Source: DASPPF01 sp032906705 (lineage in GTDB: Archaea > Thermoproteota > Nitrososphaeria > Nitrososphaerales > Gagatemarchaeaceae). Taken from it: DNA of 41,194 nucleotides. The translations under genes were made by a program, and so were the position numbers. Under the pieces are notes generated by a model. It made no database searches. It saw only the letters and a program-made list of their open reading frames with translations, and was not told the origin of the DNA. Positions 16,086 to 23,558 of the stretch are shown in pieces (position 1 is the first letter of the stretch; each line of letters begins with the position of its first letter). The DNA lies in assembly GCA_032906705.1 (NCBI GenBank), contig JAJTZC010000009.1, positions 1 to 41,194 of the forward strand, written 5' to 3'.

Positions 16086-16376
16086 ATGCCATACTACATC
16101 ACCTTGGGCAAATGGACTGAACAGGGCATCCGCAACGTCAAGGATTCCCCCAGGCGTGCAGGAGACGCAAAGAAGTGGGCCGAGCAGCACGGAGGTAAGC
16201 TGCAGGTCTTCTACACATTCGGGCAGTACGACTTTGTGGCCTTGGGAGAGATGCCGAACGACGAGACCGCACTGGAGTTCGCCCTCACCATCGGGAATCA
16301 GGGGAACGCCCGCACGACCACCCTGAAGGCCTGGTCCTCCGACGACGGGGCCAAGGTCATCGCCAAGCTCAAGTAG
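16086..16376 (+). CDS. GYD-domain protein
   Basis: A 96-residue protein with the GYD-family pattern: YYITLGKWTEQGIRNVKDSP, then GGKLQVFYTFGQYDFVALGE and a C-terminal TTTLKAWSSDDGAKVIAKL. The family forms a ferredoxin-like alpha/beta dimer; its biochemical role is not established. Length is normal. A TATA-like CATAAATAC sits about 28 bases before the ATG, so the transcript is probably leaderless. Confidence 0.88.
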   Translation: MPYYITLGKWTEQGIRNVKDSPRRAGDAKKWAEQHGGKLQVFYTFGQYDFVALGEMPNDETALEFALTIGNQGNARTTTLKAWSSDDGAKVIAKLK

Positions 16377-16470
16377 GAAAAGTCGAGCAATCCACTCATC
16401 GGGCGAAAACATCCTCCGCACGATACTGATTTAGGGCCCGCCCAACTCGGGAATCCGCAGGGCATCAAGA

Positions 16471-16959
16471 ATGAAACTGCCGCGCAGCCCGAGGGCGCTG
16501 GTTTCGACAGCGCTGTTAATCCTGGCGCTCGCCTTGGCCGCATACGCATTCCTGAGCGTGCCAGGCCCAGCAAACCTATCGTCTGTCCCTACACACTTCA
16601 CTGTCAACGGCAAGACTTTCCCTTTCACATACTTAGCCACGAACCAGAGTGAAAGGGAGGCGGGCCTGATGAACAGGAAGATCACGGACACGACGACGAT
16701 GCTCTTCGTCTTTCCTGAGACTGGCGTCTACTCATTCTGGATGTACGGCACCAACTCAAGCCTGGACATCGTATGGCTCGACGTCACTGGAAGCGTCGGC
16801 AGAGTGGTCTACCTGCTCGCAGGAGCCCCCACATGCAGCGTCACCTTCGGGTGCCCTACCTACACGCCCACAGCCACCGCGAACTATGTCATCGAGGCCA
16901 GGGCTGGGTTCGCCGAGACGAACGGCGTGACCCTCGGGACAACTGTCCAACTCGGTTGA
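16471..16959 (+). CDS. DUF192-family exported protein
   Basis: A 162-residue protein. An N-terminal hydrophobic helix (ALVSTALLILALALAAYAFL) acts as a signal or anchor. The DUF192 core follows: QSEREAGLMNRKITDTTTML, FVFPETGVYSFWMYGTNSSL and DIVWLDVTGSVGRVVYL. DUF192 proteins occur outside the membrane in bacteria and archaea; their function is unknown. The two Cys in PTCSVTFGCPTY are unusual and may form a disulfide outside the cell. A stop upstream makes ATG 16471 the natural start. Confidence 0.88.
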   Translation: MKLPRSPRALVSTALLILALALAAYAFLSVPGPANLSSVPTHFTVNGKTFPFTYLATNQSEREAGLMNRKITDTTTMLFVFPETGVYSFWMYGTNSSLDIVWLDVTGSVGRVVYLLAGAPTCSVTFGCPTYTPTATANYVIEARAGFAETNGVTLGTTVQLG

Positions 16960-17053
16960 CCTGCTTGTCGCGATAATTGGCTCGTCTACACTAACGCCAA
17001 GAGCACGCTACAGAAAAATTGGAGTTTGGGCCCTGACGAGCCCGAGACCCTAC

Positions 17054-17390
17054 CTATTTTCCAGCGTCCTGCCAGAGTCCTACGACGTTGCCTTCGGTAT
17101 CGGTGAAGTAGGCCGTGAAGCCCATGTCCCCGACGGGCGACTTCTTGGCCGCGNNNNNNNNNNNNNNNNNNNNNNNNNNNNNNNNNNNNNNNNNNNNNNN
17201 NNNNNNNNNNNNNNNNNNNNNNNNNNNNNNNNNNNNNNNNNNNNNNNNNNNNNNNNNNNNNNNNNNNNNNNNNNNNNNNNNNNNNNNNNNNNNNNNNNNN
17301 NNNNNNNNNNNNNNNNNNNNNNNNNNNNNNNNNNNNGGAGGCCCTCTTTGGGTTCTTTGCAGGTAGCTCGAAATGAACTACTGAATCCAT
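17054..17390 (-). CDS. VOC (glyoxalase/bleomycin-resistance fold) protein, interrupted by assembly gap
   Basis: The two ends are visible. The N-terminus MDSVVHFELPAKNPKRAS and the C-terminus GDMGFTAYFTDTEGNVVGLW followed by QDAGK and a TAG at 17054-17056 are typical of short VOC proteins (about 115-125 residues), where His6 and a Glu near the end help bind a metal. The middle is lost in 183 N. The 154 known coding bases show the true gap must leave a remainder of two when divided by three, so the gap length is only an estimate. A TATA-like CCTTAAATAC (17412-17421, minus strand) lies about 27 bases before the ATG. Substrate is unknown. Confidence 0.8.
17154..17336. other. assembly gap (183 N)
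   Basis: Undetermined bases inside the VOC gene. Unlike the first gap, the flanks are not identical to each other, so sequence is truly missing. Confidence 0.95.
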
Positions 17391-17593
17391 AGAAAAGAGC
17401 GAAGCCTCTGCGTATTTAAGGCGAGCGACAATTTTTCATCCACGACGGCATGGTTCCCTGATACTATTGGGTCGAACGCCGAGGTCGCGTCGCATGCCTA
17501 TGCACGGTTGGGTCCGTGAGCCACCTGAGAATCCTCAAGTTTGCACGCAGAATTCATAAGCCAGAGGATTCGGTGCCGGATTGACGCCTTTCA

Positions 17594-18154
17594 ATGCCGA
17601 GAACCATCGCTATCCTGGGGATTTCAGGCAGCGGCAGCAAACGCTCCTTCAACCAAGGCCTGCTGGATGCTGCCAAGGAGATGCTGCCCGCAGACGCGGA
17701 GCTCGAAATGATTGACGTCTCGAAGTTCCCTCTCTTCAGCAAGGACTCGGAGCGGGATCCTCCGCCAGAGGTGCGCGCATTCAAGCAGAAGGTCAGGGAT
17801 TCCGACGCGATACTTTTCGCCGCCCCAGAGCACAACTACTCAATCAGCGCCGTCCTGAAGAACGCGATCGAGTGGGGCAATAGGCCCCTGGAGGACAACT
17901 GTTGGGACGGGAAGCCCGCCGCGATCATTAGCGCATCGACGTCGCTCAGAGGGGGTGCACGAGCACAACTGCACCTAAGGCAGATCATGGTTGACCTGAA
18001 CATGCACCCGATTAACGAGCCGCAGTTGATGGTCGCGCGGGCGCAGGATGCCTTCGATTCCAATCTCAGGCTGAAGGACGAGAAGGCTAGGGAGACTCTG
18101 AAGGCCGTGGTCGAGGCTCTCGTGGCTTGGGCCGCGAAACTCGGCGGACAGTAA
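17594..18154 (+). CDS. NAD(P)H-dependent FMN reductase family protein
   Basis: A 186-residue flavodoxin-like protein. The FMN phosphate loop GISGSGSKRSFNQGLL is near the N-terminus, and the family block PEHNYSISAVLKNAIEWGNR with its following Pro binds the isoalloxazine ring. A STSLRGGARAQLHLRQIM segment matches SsuE/azoreductase-like enzymes. It would pass electrons from NAD(P)H to FMN or to quinones and azo compounds. Length is normal. It is convergent with pyrE after 15 bases. Confidence 0.9.
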   Translation: MPRTIAILGISGSGSKRSFNQGLLDAAKEMLPADAELEMIDVSKFPLFSKDSERDPPPEVRAFKQKVRDSDAILFAAPEHNYSISAVLKNAIEWGNRPLEDNCWDGKPAAIISASTSLRGGARAQLHLRQIMVDLNMHPINEPQLMVARAQDAFDSNLRLKDEKARETLKAVVEALVAWAAKLGGQ

Positions 18155-18169
18155 GCCCCGGTGCCCACG

Positions 18170-18817
18170 TTACTTTCGATGCGCTTTGCGGGCCCCGCTA
18201 CTCTGTCCTGACCGCAAGAGAACCGCATCCACTTGGCTTCCCTTCACGAGCTTGAGCTCCCGCAGAGCCTTGAGCAGGTCGGTTATGGTGGTGAAGGAGT
18301 TCAGCTTGACGCCAATCGAGGCGAGCTTCGCCTCCCCGCCCTCGAGCCTGTCCACCAAGACCACGGAGTCAGAGACTCTGTACCCTTCCTTCCGGAGCGC
18401 GCCTGCCGAGTACGCCACGCTGGCGCCACTCGAGACCAGGTCATCGATGAGCAGGACCCTCGAGCCGCGTTTCGAGGCTCCCTCTACAACCCTGCCGTGA
18501 CCGCGGCCTTCTCCGCGCTTTCTTACGTACATCATCGGTTTCTTCAGCATGACGGCAAGGGGCGAGGAGATCGTCACGCCGGCGGTGGCCACGCCCGCAA
18601 TCGCGTCGAATTTGTCCGCTCCCACACTCTCGGCCAGCTCAACATATGCGGCCAGCACCGTAGTGTAGATGTCGGGATGGCTGGGGACGAGCCTCAGGTC
18701 AACGTCGTAGGGGCTTCGCCTGCCGTTCGGCAGAGTGAAACTCCCGAACCGGAGTGCGCCCATCTCAAAGAGTGCCCTACCAAGGGAGCTGGCGCTGACC
18801 CGTTCGTGTTCGCTCAA
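18170..18817 (-). CDS. pyrE: orotate phosphoribosyltransferase
   Basis: A 215-residue enzyme of de novo pyrimidine synthesis that joins orotate to PRPP to make OMP. The PRPP-binding loop RVLLIDDLVSSGASVAYSAG carries the acidic pair, MMYVRKRGEGRGHGRVVEG holds the basic loop that clamps pyrophosphate, and FGSFTLPNGRRSPYDVDLR is the orotate-side block. All are intact and length is typical for archaea. The start is TTG (MSEHERV). A clear TATA-like TTTTATAC (18842-18849, minus strand) lies about 27 bases upstream. No other pyr gene is nearby. Confidence 0.94.
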   Translation of the reverse strand: MSEHERVSASSLGRALFEMGALRFGSFTLPNGRRSPYDVDLRLVPSHPDIYTTVLAAYVELAESVGADKFDAIAGVATAGVTISSPLAVMLKKPMMYVRKRGEGRGHGRVVEGASKRGSRVLLIDDLVSSGASVAYSAGALRKEGYRVSDSVVLVDRLEGGEAKLASIGVKLNSFTTITDLLKALRELKLVKGSQVDAVLLRSGQSSGARKAHRK

Positions 18818-18841
18818 TTCGTTTCTCCACCGCAGGCCGCG

Positions 18842-18849
18842 TATAAAAC
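18842..18849 (-). promoter_or_regulatory. TATA-like box of pyrE
   Basis: GGTTTTATAC on the minus strand, about 27 bases before the TTG start, indicates a leaderless transcript beginning at the unusual start codon. Confidence 0.6.
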
Positions 18850-18981
18850 CCCGAAGTTCTTACGGACAAATTTCAGGGTTGCTCGACGTCGCAATCGAAC
18901 GATTAGTCGAGGCGGAATCATCCTAAGAATACAACGGCCGGCAAGACTCGCTTAATAGAGTCTGGAAGGCCCGTCCGAGTC

Positions 18982-19722
18982 ATGATCAAGGCCGTGCTCT
19001 TCGACTACGGAGGGACTCTTGTCACCTCGGCGAAACCGTGGCAGGAGATGAAGCCGCGCGCCCTGCTGGCAGCCTACAGGTACCTGAAGCAGGACGGCCT
19101 TGAGATGTCATTCAAGAAATACCTCGGAGTTAACGACGGCGTATTCGGGAGGTACGCCGAGCTCGAAGCAGCAAGCCAGAGGGACATTCCCGACCGGCTC
19201 AAGTATCTCGACATGGTAGGAGTACTGTTTCCAGATTCCACGAAGAAGCGGAAGCTGGCTCTTGCGTCTGGCGCGAACGATTCTTTTTGGCGCGTGGCGA
19301 ATGACAACTTCAAGCTCAGGAGAGACGCGAAGGCGTGTCTGGGCAAGCTCGATGCGATGGGGCTCAAGTTGGGGATAGTCTCCAACCACCACGACAGCAG
19401 GTCGCTGATAAGGTCCTTGCGTCAATACGGGATCAAGCCTTGGTTCGACCCCATAGTAGTCTCCGAGTCCGTGAAGGTGAGGAAGCCCAACCCAGCGATT
19501 TTCAGGCTCTGCCTGTCCGCGATGAAGGTGAAACCGAGAGACGCATTGTTCGTGGGCGATTCCATGGAGCATGATGTAGCAGGTGCCAGGGCAACAGGCA
19601 TGCCCGTTGTTCAGATAGGCGGGAAGGACGCAGATGGGCCCAAGCCCGACTTCGTCGTGGACCATCTCGCAGCGATTCCTGGTCTGGTTGCGTCAATGAG
19701 CGAGCGCGGCGAACTCGACTAG
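18982..19722 (+). CDS. HAD-family hydrolase
   Basis: A 246-residue haloacid-dehalogenase-fold protein with a helical cap. Motif I is LFDYGGTL: nucleophile Asp8 is present, but the second acidic position (usually Asp, general acid) is Gly10. Motif II is LGIVSN, motif III the Lys of VRKPNPAIF, and motif IV VGDSMEHDVAGAR supplies the magnesium ligands. Loss of the second Asp occurs in some HAD clades and argues for a slow phosphatase or a non-phosphatase hydrolase. A TATA-like CTTAATAG lies about 28 bases before the ATG. It is divergent from pyrE. Confidence 0.88.
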   Translation: MIKAVLFDYGGTLVTSAKPWQEMKPRALLAAYRYLKQDGLEMSFKKYLGVNDGVFGRYAELEAASQRDIPDRLKYLDMVGVLFPDSTKKRKLALASGANDSFWRVANDNFKLRRDAKACLGKLDAMGLKLGIVSNHHDSRSLIRSLRQYGIKPWFDPIVVSESVKVRKPNPAIFRLCLSAMKVKPRDALFVGDSMEHDVAGARATGMPVVQIGGKDADGPKPDFVVDHLAAIPGLVASMSERGELD

Positions 19723-19737
19723 AGTACTCACTGGCGT

Positions 19738-21306
19738 CTACCTCGGCGCCATCCGCCGGTAAACGACAGTTACTAGCAGCACACCCACTATGATGACGAC
19801 TGCCGCCACGCCGATAGCGAGCGGCCCGAGAGGGAGACTAGCGGGTGCGGTGGTCGTCGAAGAGGTCGCGGACGTGGTCTGAGAATAACCGTTGGATGAT
19901 GGCGTGTTGGCTGTCCCCGTGATGAAGTTCGCTGGCTCGACCAGCGGCGGCTGTGGTCTCTGTCCGAAGTCGAAGGAGTTGAGCATGTCGCTAGCCTGTG
20001 CGTCCCTCGCAGTCAGGGAGGGAACGCGGAAGATCGTCTCTGCCAGCTTCAGCATCGACCCGAACTCATACTGCGTGTGGTCGACGAATCCATGCTTCGC
20101 CCATGGAGAGATCACAATCGTAGGCACCCTGAAGCCGTCCCCGTATGCGTCAACCGAGGGCGGCGCCACGTGGTCGTAGAATCCCCCGTAGTCGTCCCAG
20201 GTGAGGACAATCGCAGTGTCGTTCCAGTAACTGCTCTTCATCACGGTGTTAACCAGTCCCGCGACGTAGTCCATCCCGCAATCAAGGCGGCCAGGAGGAT
20301 GCTCGCTCACTTCTTGGGAGATGCACGCAATGGGATTGCCGGGCGAGTGCCAGCCTCCAGGCGTTATCCAAGAGACTGACGGAAGAGAACCGCCCGCCAC
20401 AGCGTCAACGAAAGCCTGGGTGTCGAGGTCGTGTGCCTGAAGGAGCTGGAAGTTCTGCTGGAAGTAGCTGAAGAGGGGGAGCACGTTCCAGACTGTCCCC
20501 GAGACAGCGGGAATCTGCCCGGTATACCATGCCCAGGTAACGTTGGCGGCCGCGAGTTCCTGTGCGAGGGTGGCCCATGTCAGATGGAGCGAGCCCACGC
20601 CGACTCCACCAGAGGTCGGTGTCCGCCCCACGTCGTCGATTATCCCCCCCGAGCTCCCGGACGCGATGTACAGGTGGTTCGGCAGGCTCGGGCCGGCGAG
20701 CGAGGAGAAGAAGTTGTCGTCCAGCACGAAGTTGTCGGCGTAGTCATAGTAGTAAGGGAGGTCGCTCCGGTTGTAATAACCGATGGCAAGGGTCCCGTTG
20801 CGGACGAACTGGTTCTGCGCATAGATGAAACCGTCCATCTTACCATGATTAAACGAAAGGCGGGCCGCCTCCCAGGCAGAGCTCACTTGGACCTGGACCT
20901 GCGCTGGGATGTGGAACGGGGATACGCCGGACCCGTTGAGTTCCATCGGGACCGCGAGGCCCGGGGGGAGTTCGTCCCCCACGATCTGGATAGGGGTGTT
21001 CGCGTCTAGGTGGAAGGGAGCCTGCACCATCGACGAGGTCGCGTTGGGGTCGACAGGGATGCGAGTCCCGGGCGGAATCCCGTCCGCGCCTGGATAGGTG
21101 CCGAAGTAGTTGTCGAATGAATGGTTCTCCTGTATTACGAAGACGAGATGCTTGATTGGAATCGCAGCCGGCGGGGCAGCGGCCAGCGCAGGAATGGTCT
21201 GGTAGAGAACGAGAAGAGACGTCACGAGAGCCACTACGACGAAGAGCGCGCTCTTCCCCCGCTCCGGCCGCAGAGCCGACCTTTTCCAGCGTCCGACGCG
21301 CGACAC
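19738..21306 (-). CDS. exported phosphoesterase (phospholipase C/acid phosphatase family)
   Basis: A 522-residue protein of the PF04185 family. The diagnostic metal-site start IKHLVFVIQENHSFDNYFGT is followed by DNFVLDDNFFSSLAGPSLPN, VSWITPGGWHSPGN, VLTWDDYGGFYDHVAPPS and VPTIVISPWAKHGFVDH, all typical of the alkaline-phosphatase-like core that cleaves phosphodiesters or phosphomonoesters. An N-terminal signal helix (residues 19-43) and a C-terminal transmembrane helix (LAIGVAAVVIIVGVLLVTVV) with a basic end place it on the outer face of the membrane. A short Ser/Thr linker precedes the anchor; no PEF motif is present. The start is GTG with TATA-like ATAATTTAATCC about 27 bases upstream. Confidence 0.92.
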   Translation of the reverse strand: MSRVGRWKRSALRPERGKSALFVVVALVTSLLVLYQTIPALAAAPPAAIPIKHLVFVIQENHSFDNYFGTYPGADGIPPGTRIPVDPNATSSMVQAPFHLDANTPIQIVGDELPPGLAVPMELNGSGVSPFHIPAQVQVQVSSAWEAARLSFNHGKMDGFIYAQNQFVRNGTLAIGYYNRSDLPYYYDYADNFVLDDNFFSSLAGPSLPNHLYIASGSSGGIIDDVGRTPTSGGVGVGSLHLTWATLAQELAAANVTWAWYTGQIPAVSGTVWNVLPLFSYFQQNFQLLQAHDLDTQAFVDAVAGGSLPSVSWITPGGWHSPGNPIACISQEVSEHPPGRLDCGMDYVAGLVNTVMKSSYWNDTAIVLTWDDYGGFYDHVAPPSVDAYGDGFRVPTIVISPWAKHGFVDHTQYEFGSMLKLAETIFRVPSLTARDAQASDMLNSFDFGQRPQPPLVEPANFITGTANTPSSNGYSQTTSATSSTTTAPASLPLGPLAIGVAAVVIIVGVLLVTVVYRRMAPR

Positions 21307-21462
21307 GCCGAATCTCGGGGCGCGGATTAAATTATATGAACTATCGCCTTGTGATTTTCGCCAATCGCGGGGCTGCGGTTCACGTCATGGCGGGCAGGGG
21401 ATACTCAGCCAGCCCAACCACACTTTATTAGCACAGGCCGCATTTCACGTTTCGTCAGGCCA

Positions 21463-22269
21463 TTGATAGTCGCAGTGCTGGGTGGCGGGAAGATCGGCGA
21501 GGCGGTAGCAAGGAGCGTCGCGAAGTCGGAGAAAGTATCCAAGGTCATAATGACAAGGAGGAACCTCGCCCCGGTCAAACACCTCCAGTCCTCCCGGCTG
21601 GAGGTGACCACGGACAACGCTCGCGCTGCGAAGGAGGCCGACATAATCATTGTAGCTGTGAAGGCTGGAGACGCGAAGGCGTTGCTCGAGGGAGTCCGGA
21701 AGTACACGACGGGAAAGCTGGTGATATCGATAATGGCCGCGGTGTCAATCAAGAAGCTCCAGGGCGCCCTGCCCAAGGCCAAGCTGGTCAGGTCGATGCC
21801 TAACATAGCGGCGACCATAGGCGAAGCGATAACCGCATTCTCTCCCGGGCCAGGCCTCAGCCCGAAGGACCTCGAGAACACGCGGTTCGTGCTCGGCTGC
21901 TTCGGCGAGTGCATCGAGGTGCCCGAGTCGCTCATGAACGCCGTGACGGCGCTGAGCGGGAGCGGGCCCGCCTACATCGCTACCCTCATTGAAGCCCTTG
22001 TCAGCGGTGGTCTGATGGTCGGTATGCCCAGGGACGTAGCCATGACACTGGCAACCAAGACGCTCACAGGCACGGCGGACCTCCTGAAGGACAGGAAGAT
22101 GCATCCTGCGGAGCTCCGAGACGCGGTGACGACACCTGCTGGGACCACAATCGCCGGGATCTACGAGCTGGAGAAGGGCTCCTTCCGGACCAGCGTCATG
22201 AACGCTGTCGAGGCAGCCACGAGGGCGGCTGAGCGGGTCGCCAAGAAGTTCGAGTCGGAAACAGACTAA
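21463..22269 (+). CDS. proC: pyrroline-5-carboxylate reductase
   Basis: A 268-residue enzyme that reduces pyrroline-5-carboxylate to proline with NAD(P)H. The Rossmann start VAVLGGGKIGEAVAR, the MPNIAATIGEAITAF block and the family signature in the helical dimer domain (TALSGSGPAYIATLIEALVS with PAELRDAVTTPAGTTIAGI) are all present. Length is normal. The start is TTG (MIVAVLG), with TATA-like CTTTATTAG about 35 bases upstream. No proA/proB is nearby. Confidence 0.94.
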   Translation: MIVAVLGGGKIGEAVARSVAKSEKVSKVIMTRRNLAPVKHLQSSRLEVTTDNARAAKEADIIIVAVKAGDAKALLEGVRKYTTGKLVISIMAAVSIKKLQGALPKAKLVRSMPNIAATIGEAITAFSPGPGLSPKDLENTRFVLGCFGECIEVPESLMNAVTALSGSGPAYIATLIEALVSGGLMVGMPRDVAMTLATKTLTGTADLLKDRKMHPAELRDAVTTPAGTTIAGIYELEKGSFRTSVMNAVEAATRAAERVAKKFESETD

Positions 22270-22360
22270 TCACAACACCCGTTCACAGCACCCAGAACGG
22301 GTCCAGGATGACCGAATCGCCCCGAGCGCTTAAACGGGGGAGCCAGTCACGGGCGGCCGC

Positions 22361-23548
22361 TTGTTCGAGATTCCGAAGCGCGAATACGAGGAGCGGCTGG
22401 CCAAGCTCCGCCTGTTCATGGCGAAGCAGCGGGTCGACTGCCTCATCCTGACCAACGGCAACTGGTTCTCGTACTTCACCGGTTTCTTCTACCTGGTCAC
22501 CGAGCGGCCCGCCGCCATGGCCGTGACGGCAAACAAGATCGCCTTCTTCGGGCCGGTGATGGAGGAAGCCCACTTGCACACTCAGACTTCGCTCGTGGAC
22601 TCTGTCAGCGCCTACCCTGATTACCCCGGAGAGACACACCCAGCGAAGCTTTTCGCAAAGTGGCTGAAGGGCCTGAGGACCGGGAACAGGGTCGGCACCG
22701 ACGGCGCCACCTCATTCCCCGGCTACTGGGGCTACAAGGGCCCCAAGTGGTCAGACCTCCTCCCGAACGTCAGATTCGTCACGATGGGCGACTCGCTCTA
22801 CCCGATGCGTCAAGTCAAGAGCCCGAACGAGCAGCGCCTGATCAGGGAGAGCATCAGGTGGGGCGACCTGGGGCACAGGCTGTTGCAGAAGTACACCAAG
22901 GCCGGTCTCTACGACTTCGACATCGCCGCGCGGGCCTCGCTCGAAGCATCCATGAGGGCAAAGCGGGCTCTCGGGCCGAGGTTCAAGGGAAGCAGGTGGG
23001 GCCTCGTCCCGGTCCACGCGGGCTTCAGGGGCCAGGTGGGCGCGCACTCAGTATACCCGCATTCAATCAGCATCGAGAGGGAAATCAGGCGCGGGGACGT
23101 CCTTGGCTCGGGCGCGTCTGCTGATATTGCTGGATATAACAGCGAGGTGGAAAGGAACCTGTTCGTCGGGAAGCCTAGTGCAGCAGCGGGACGTTATCAC
23201 AGGCAGATGCTGAAGATGCAGGACGCCGCCCTCGCCGCCCTGCGACCCAGAGGCCGCTGCTCTGACGTTGACAGGGCCGTGCTGGCGTTCGCGAAGAAGG
23301 AAGGCGCAACGCGATACCTGCTGCACCACTCTGGACACGCCATCGGGCTCGAGGGACACGAGGCGCCTTTCCTCGACGTCGGGGACGAGACTGAAGTGAA
23401 GCCGGGCATGGTTTTCACAGTGGAACCAGGCATCTACATCCCGGGCCTCGGCGGGTTCAGGCACTCGGACACCGTGCTCGTGAGGGAAGATTCAACGGAA
23501 GTGATGACTCACTATCCGCGAGACACCGAGTCGCTCACCATCAGCTGA
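22361..23548 (+). CDS. M24-family (Xaa-Pro peptidase-like) protein with altered metal ligands
   Basis: A 395-residue protein with the two-domain creatinase/prolidase layout: an N-terminal alpha/beta domain and the pita-bread domain from about residue 155. The His326 block (HHSGHAIGLEGHEAPF) and Glu355 (FTVEPGIYIPG) are kept. Where M24 metallopeptidases have Asp, Asp and a final Glu, this protein shows Gly249 (VLGSGAS), Glu262 (YNSEVERN) and Ser369 (FRHSDTVLV). Such changes are seen in creatinase-like members that work without a dinuclear metal centre. It may be a non-peptidase hydrolase. The start is TTG with TATA-like CTTAAACG about 30 bases upstream. Confidence 0.85.
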   Translation: MFEIPKREYEERLAKLRLFMAKQRVDCLILTNGNWFSYFTGFFYLVTERPAAMAVTANKIAFFGPVMEEAHLHTQTSLVDSVSAYPDYPGETHPAKLFAKWLKGLRTGNRVGTDGATSFPGYWGYKGPKWSDLLPNVRFVTMGDSLYPMRQVKSPNEQRLIRESIRWGDLGHRLLQKYTKAGLYDFDIAARASLEASMRAKRALGPRFKGSRWGLVPVHAGFRGQVGAHSVYPHSISIEREIRRGDVLGSGASADIAGYNSEVERNLFVGKPSAAAGRYHRQMLKMQDAALAALRPRGRCSDVDRAVLAFAKKEGATRYLLHHSGHAIGLEGHEAPFLDVGDETEVKPGMVFTVEPGIYIPGLGGFRHSDTVLVREDSTEVMTHYPRDTESLTIS

Positions 23549-23558
23549 CGTCCCGACG

